Shown here one piece after another: positions 61,701-64,000 of a stretch of DNA of 64,000 nt (the stretch's first letter is position 1; each line of letters begins with the position of its first letter). The position numbers and the translations under genes were made by a program. The stretch comes from Rotaria sp. Silwood1. Its lineage: Eukaryota; Rotifera; Eurotatoria; Philodinida; Philodinidae. The stretch lies in contig CAJNOP010000015.1 of the NCBI GenBank assembly GCA_905250075.1, positions 989,149 to 1,053,148 of the forward strand. Reading direction: 5' to 3'. A model generated the notes under the pieces. It saw nothing but the letters and a program-made list of their open reading frames with translations. It was not told the origin of the DNA and did no database searches.

Positions 61701-64000
61701 AAATGCATTTCTTTATTTTGTTACACATTTGATATGTAGTTTGTCTTATGTCTCAAAATCTTATTCTATGTACTCATTAAACTTGCTATGTTAAAAATAT
61801 GGAAGAACTTATATTCGTTTTTTTTTATAGACAATCTATTCTATAAAGATACTTATGATAGAAAAAAATCAATAATAGAAAGAATGAAGATAATGAAGTT
61901 AATATTCTTCACGGGAACAACGTTTCATATCGGAGACTCAACCCGATAATTTTTCTATGCTCAATACCGGAATCGACCCGACTAGTTAGTCTCTATCCGA
62001 ATCTATATTCTATGCCAATTGGCATGACACTAAATGAAGGTTAGACATTTCTTAATCTAGAATGTAAATAGTAGTAGTCAATCTAATTTTTCGAAAGAAA
62101 ATTTACTAGCTTAGAAAACATCGATTCTTTAGACTTCCGTAGTTGTTAGAAAAAAAAACGCATACAAGTAGAAGGAAATTCTCTCATTATTACATTATAT
62201 TTTTGACTTCGAAAGATTTTATCTTTAATATTTTGGTCAAATGTCTTCTCCTGAACGAAAATTATGGTAATAAACATCAATATACAAAAACAGGAAATCA
62301 TTGATCTTAGTTTTAATACTGTCTCTTGTCTTTCTCAATTGTCCTATTTATTTCTTTTTTTTTTTCATTTTTATTTTTAGTCTGACTTTGAATCATCAAG
62401 TTGTGGTGATGATGAAAGTCATGCTGGTGATCTTTCTCATATATCAGCTATTCCACCACAATTAAGTATATCTATTTTCTTCTGATCTATTTATTTAAAT
62501 TTCAATATATTATTTTTTCTTTATAGAACCACCTGAAATTAAATGGCGTCGATCATCATTACCAGCCTTTGCACCAGATACGTCAAATATTGGTTTATGG
62601 AATATAATGCGGAAAGCAATAGGAAAAGATTTATCTCGTGTAGCAATGCCAGTGATATTAAATGAACCATTAGGATTATTACAAAAATTATGTGAAGAAA
62701 TGGAATATTCAGATTTATTGGATCGTGCATCACAAACCGATGATATTTATTTACGTCTTGTTTATATTGCTGCATTTATTGTATCAACATATTCATCTAA
62801 TTATTATCGAACTGGACGAAAAAATTTTAATCCTTTATTAGGTGAAACATATGAATGTATACGAGAAGATAAAGGATGGAAATTTATTGCTGAACAAGTA
62901 AAATTTTTTGTTACGGAATTTCTTATAGAAAGGACTCTGTCAGATAAAATGACAATCCTTCATTTGAAAAGTTACTTATACCATTTTGTCAAACACATTG
63001 TCATGCATCGAATACCATATAAGAAATTTCTTTTTCATCAAGTTTTTATGTGATGAAAAATCATGTATGTCAGTTAACGGATTTTTATGGCCAAATATGT
63101 TTCAAAACCAATCTATATCAAATTTTATTCAAAACTATTTCAATGAAGTTTTGTCTATTCTTCAATCGTATATATCTAATAATACTCACATAGGTTTCTA
63201 CGTAACGCAAAACCTTAGTAGTTTTTGTTGCTATGGTGTGTTAAATTCTCCGATACTGTTCCAGAAGGCAAAGGCGATCAATTGTGCAACTTTCTTAGAA
63301 ATTATGTGCTAGCAAACTCTCGAAATATATCAATTGATTATGTTATGAATTATTGTGCATCATGGTCAAATTTGCCAATAAATACCTACACAAAGGTCAA
63401 TGCTTCGATTTCGCAGAACGGAAAAGTATATGATCTGTCTGATAAACAATTTTTTCATAAGAAATTTTCTACCTAGTAGTAAGAAGTTGATCATATTCTT
63501 TTATCTGACACATATGGATCTTTTGAAAACAGCAAAAAAAAACGTATTTGCTGTAGAACTCCTGAAAGGAAGCTACAAGAATGCACTATCACCAAGATCT
63601 GTTTTTATTTTATTTTATTCCTTAAGAGTTCAAATTCTGGTATATTTGGATGTGATTAGAATATGGAGCTCTATTAGATTCAATATATGTTTGGTCTCCT
63701 ATGAGCATGAAAATTTTTGCATATCCTTGTAGTCCTCTAGAGAAACATTTTTTTACCGTTTTTCGAAAGATCTATATTTGTCAAATCATATGACATGATG
63801 AGGCTATCACGAAAAGATAAAAATTTTTCTTTCAAAAAGTATTCATCACAAGAAACGCTTATACTTTTCTGTTCTATGGAATCGAATAAGTGATCGATTA
63901 AACCGTGATACGCAACAATTCAGAGGATAAGCAATTGTTGTACATAACCAGTTTGATAGCATACAATTGCTGAAAAAGTTGTATGACTGATCGCCTTTGA
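58791..64000 (+). CDS. Oxysterol-binding protein-related protein (ORP3/6/7 type), 5' part
   Basis: Lipid-transfer protein at membrane contact sites. Ten exons are visible: 58791-58967, 59063-59170, 59368-59538, 59966-60278, 60346-60446, 60498-60609, 60673-60740, 60798-60950, 62381-62465 and 62527-62897. They code 553 residues; the rest lies past the window. A PH domain begins near residue 115 (KKRKWPYRGWHKRYFVLQNG). A FFAT-like VAP-binding motif, IFYDAPE (378-384), lies in the linker. The OSBP ligand domain begins ISLWN-like with NIGLWNIMRKAIGKDLSRV, then MPVILNEPLG, LCEEMEYSDLLDRA and NFNPLLGETYE, and breaks at AEQ, just where VSHHPP is expected in the next exon. The last intron starts GTAAAA at 62898 and exceeds 1.1 kb. 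The linker is S/T-rich. Confidence 0.96.
61020..61500. repeat. Dispersed intron repeat, copy C (ORP intron 8, minus orientation)
   Basis: In the 1430-bp ORP intron. Its reverse complement matches RARS2 intron 8 (6290-6490) over 61260-61470 and TRIM-NHL intron 7 (51955-52100) over 61380-61480. It appears the longest copy of the family in the window. No open frame. Confidence 0.65.
63056..63732 (+). pseudogene. Possible decayed coding fragment in last ORP intron
   Basis: Three overlapping plus-strand frames follow one another (to 63312, 63225-63476, 63400-63732) inside the ORP intron. The middle one has a protein-like composition (SRNISIDYVMNYCASWSNLP, ASISQNGKVYDLSDKQFF) with a balanced residue mix unlike the usual F/I/K noise. 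Switching between frames would suggest an old gene or transposon relic broken by frameshifts. I do not recognise it, and chance is possible. Confidence 0.3.

Noticed and set aside
1..64000. CRISPR arrays, bacterial operons, rRNA genes, telomeric repeats
   Set aside because: None seen; the window is animal nuclear DNA and shows no regularly spaced repeats of that kind.

Overview
The window is animal nuclear DNA, roughly 70% A+T. Its genes are cut by many very short GT-AG introns (about 50-65 bp) plus a few of 1-5.6 kb. The tandem alpha-crystallin small heat-shock protein, the compact genes, the intronless dioxygenase and the DNA-transposon fragments fit a bdelloid rotifer of the Rotaria type. 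That organism call is inference; no species marker is visible. I rebuilt the gene models by hand: every splice phase closes, and the summed exon length of each complete model is a multiple of three.

Layout. 1-891 (+): 3' end of a coiled-coil gene. 1196-1603 (-): small secreted two-cysteine protein. 4917-13059 (+): mitochondrial arginyl-tRNA synthetase (RARS2, 18 exons), with a probable GFRP-like gene inside its intron 16 on the opposite strand. 13911-14853 (-): Tctex1-type dynein light chain. 16119-17842 (-): M14 procarboxypeptidase A, 8 exons. 20629-21529 (-): small heat-shock gene whose second alpha-crystallin domain is decayed. 21869-23764: hAT-type DNA transposon with an 8-bp target duplication, upstream of the heat-shock gene. 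24156-25364 (-): single-exon PhyH-family dioxygenase. 27932-39300 (-): p90 ribosomal S6 kinase (RSK) with an apparent alternative first exon at 32243-32917. 42664-43558: Helitron-like non-autonomous element. 44390-44797 (+): MIC10. 46754-46826 (+): tRNA-Lys(TTT). 48089-53824 (+): TRIM2/3-type RING-B-box-filamin-NHL protein. 58791-end (+): ORP3/6/7-type oxysterol-binding-related protein, running off the window.

The genes are unrelated housekeeping and signalling functions, as expected for a compact animal genome. RARS2 and MIC10 act in mitochondria, RSK in ERK signalling, the TRIM-NHL protein in ubiquitin/RNA regulation, and the ORP at membrane contacts. No operon-like cluster or new multi-gene system was found. 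The best leads are the phase-compatible alternative N-terminus of RSK with a Lys-to-Gln change in its second kinase domain, the nested antisense GFRP-like gene, the half-decayed tandem heat-shock gene next to an hAT insertion, the unassigned secreted peptide gene, and intron repeats shared by RARS2, TRIM-NHL and ORP.
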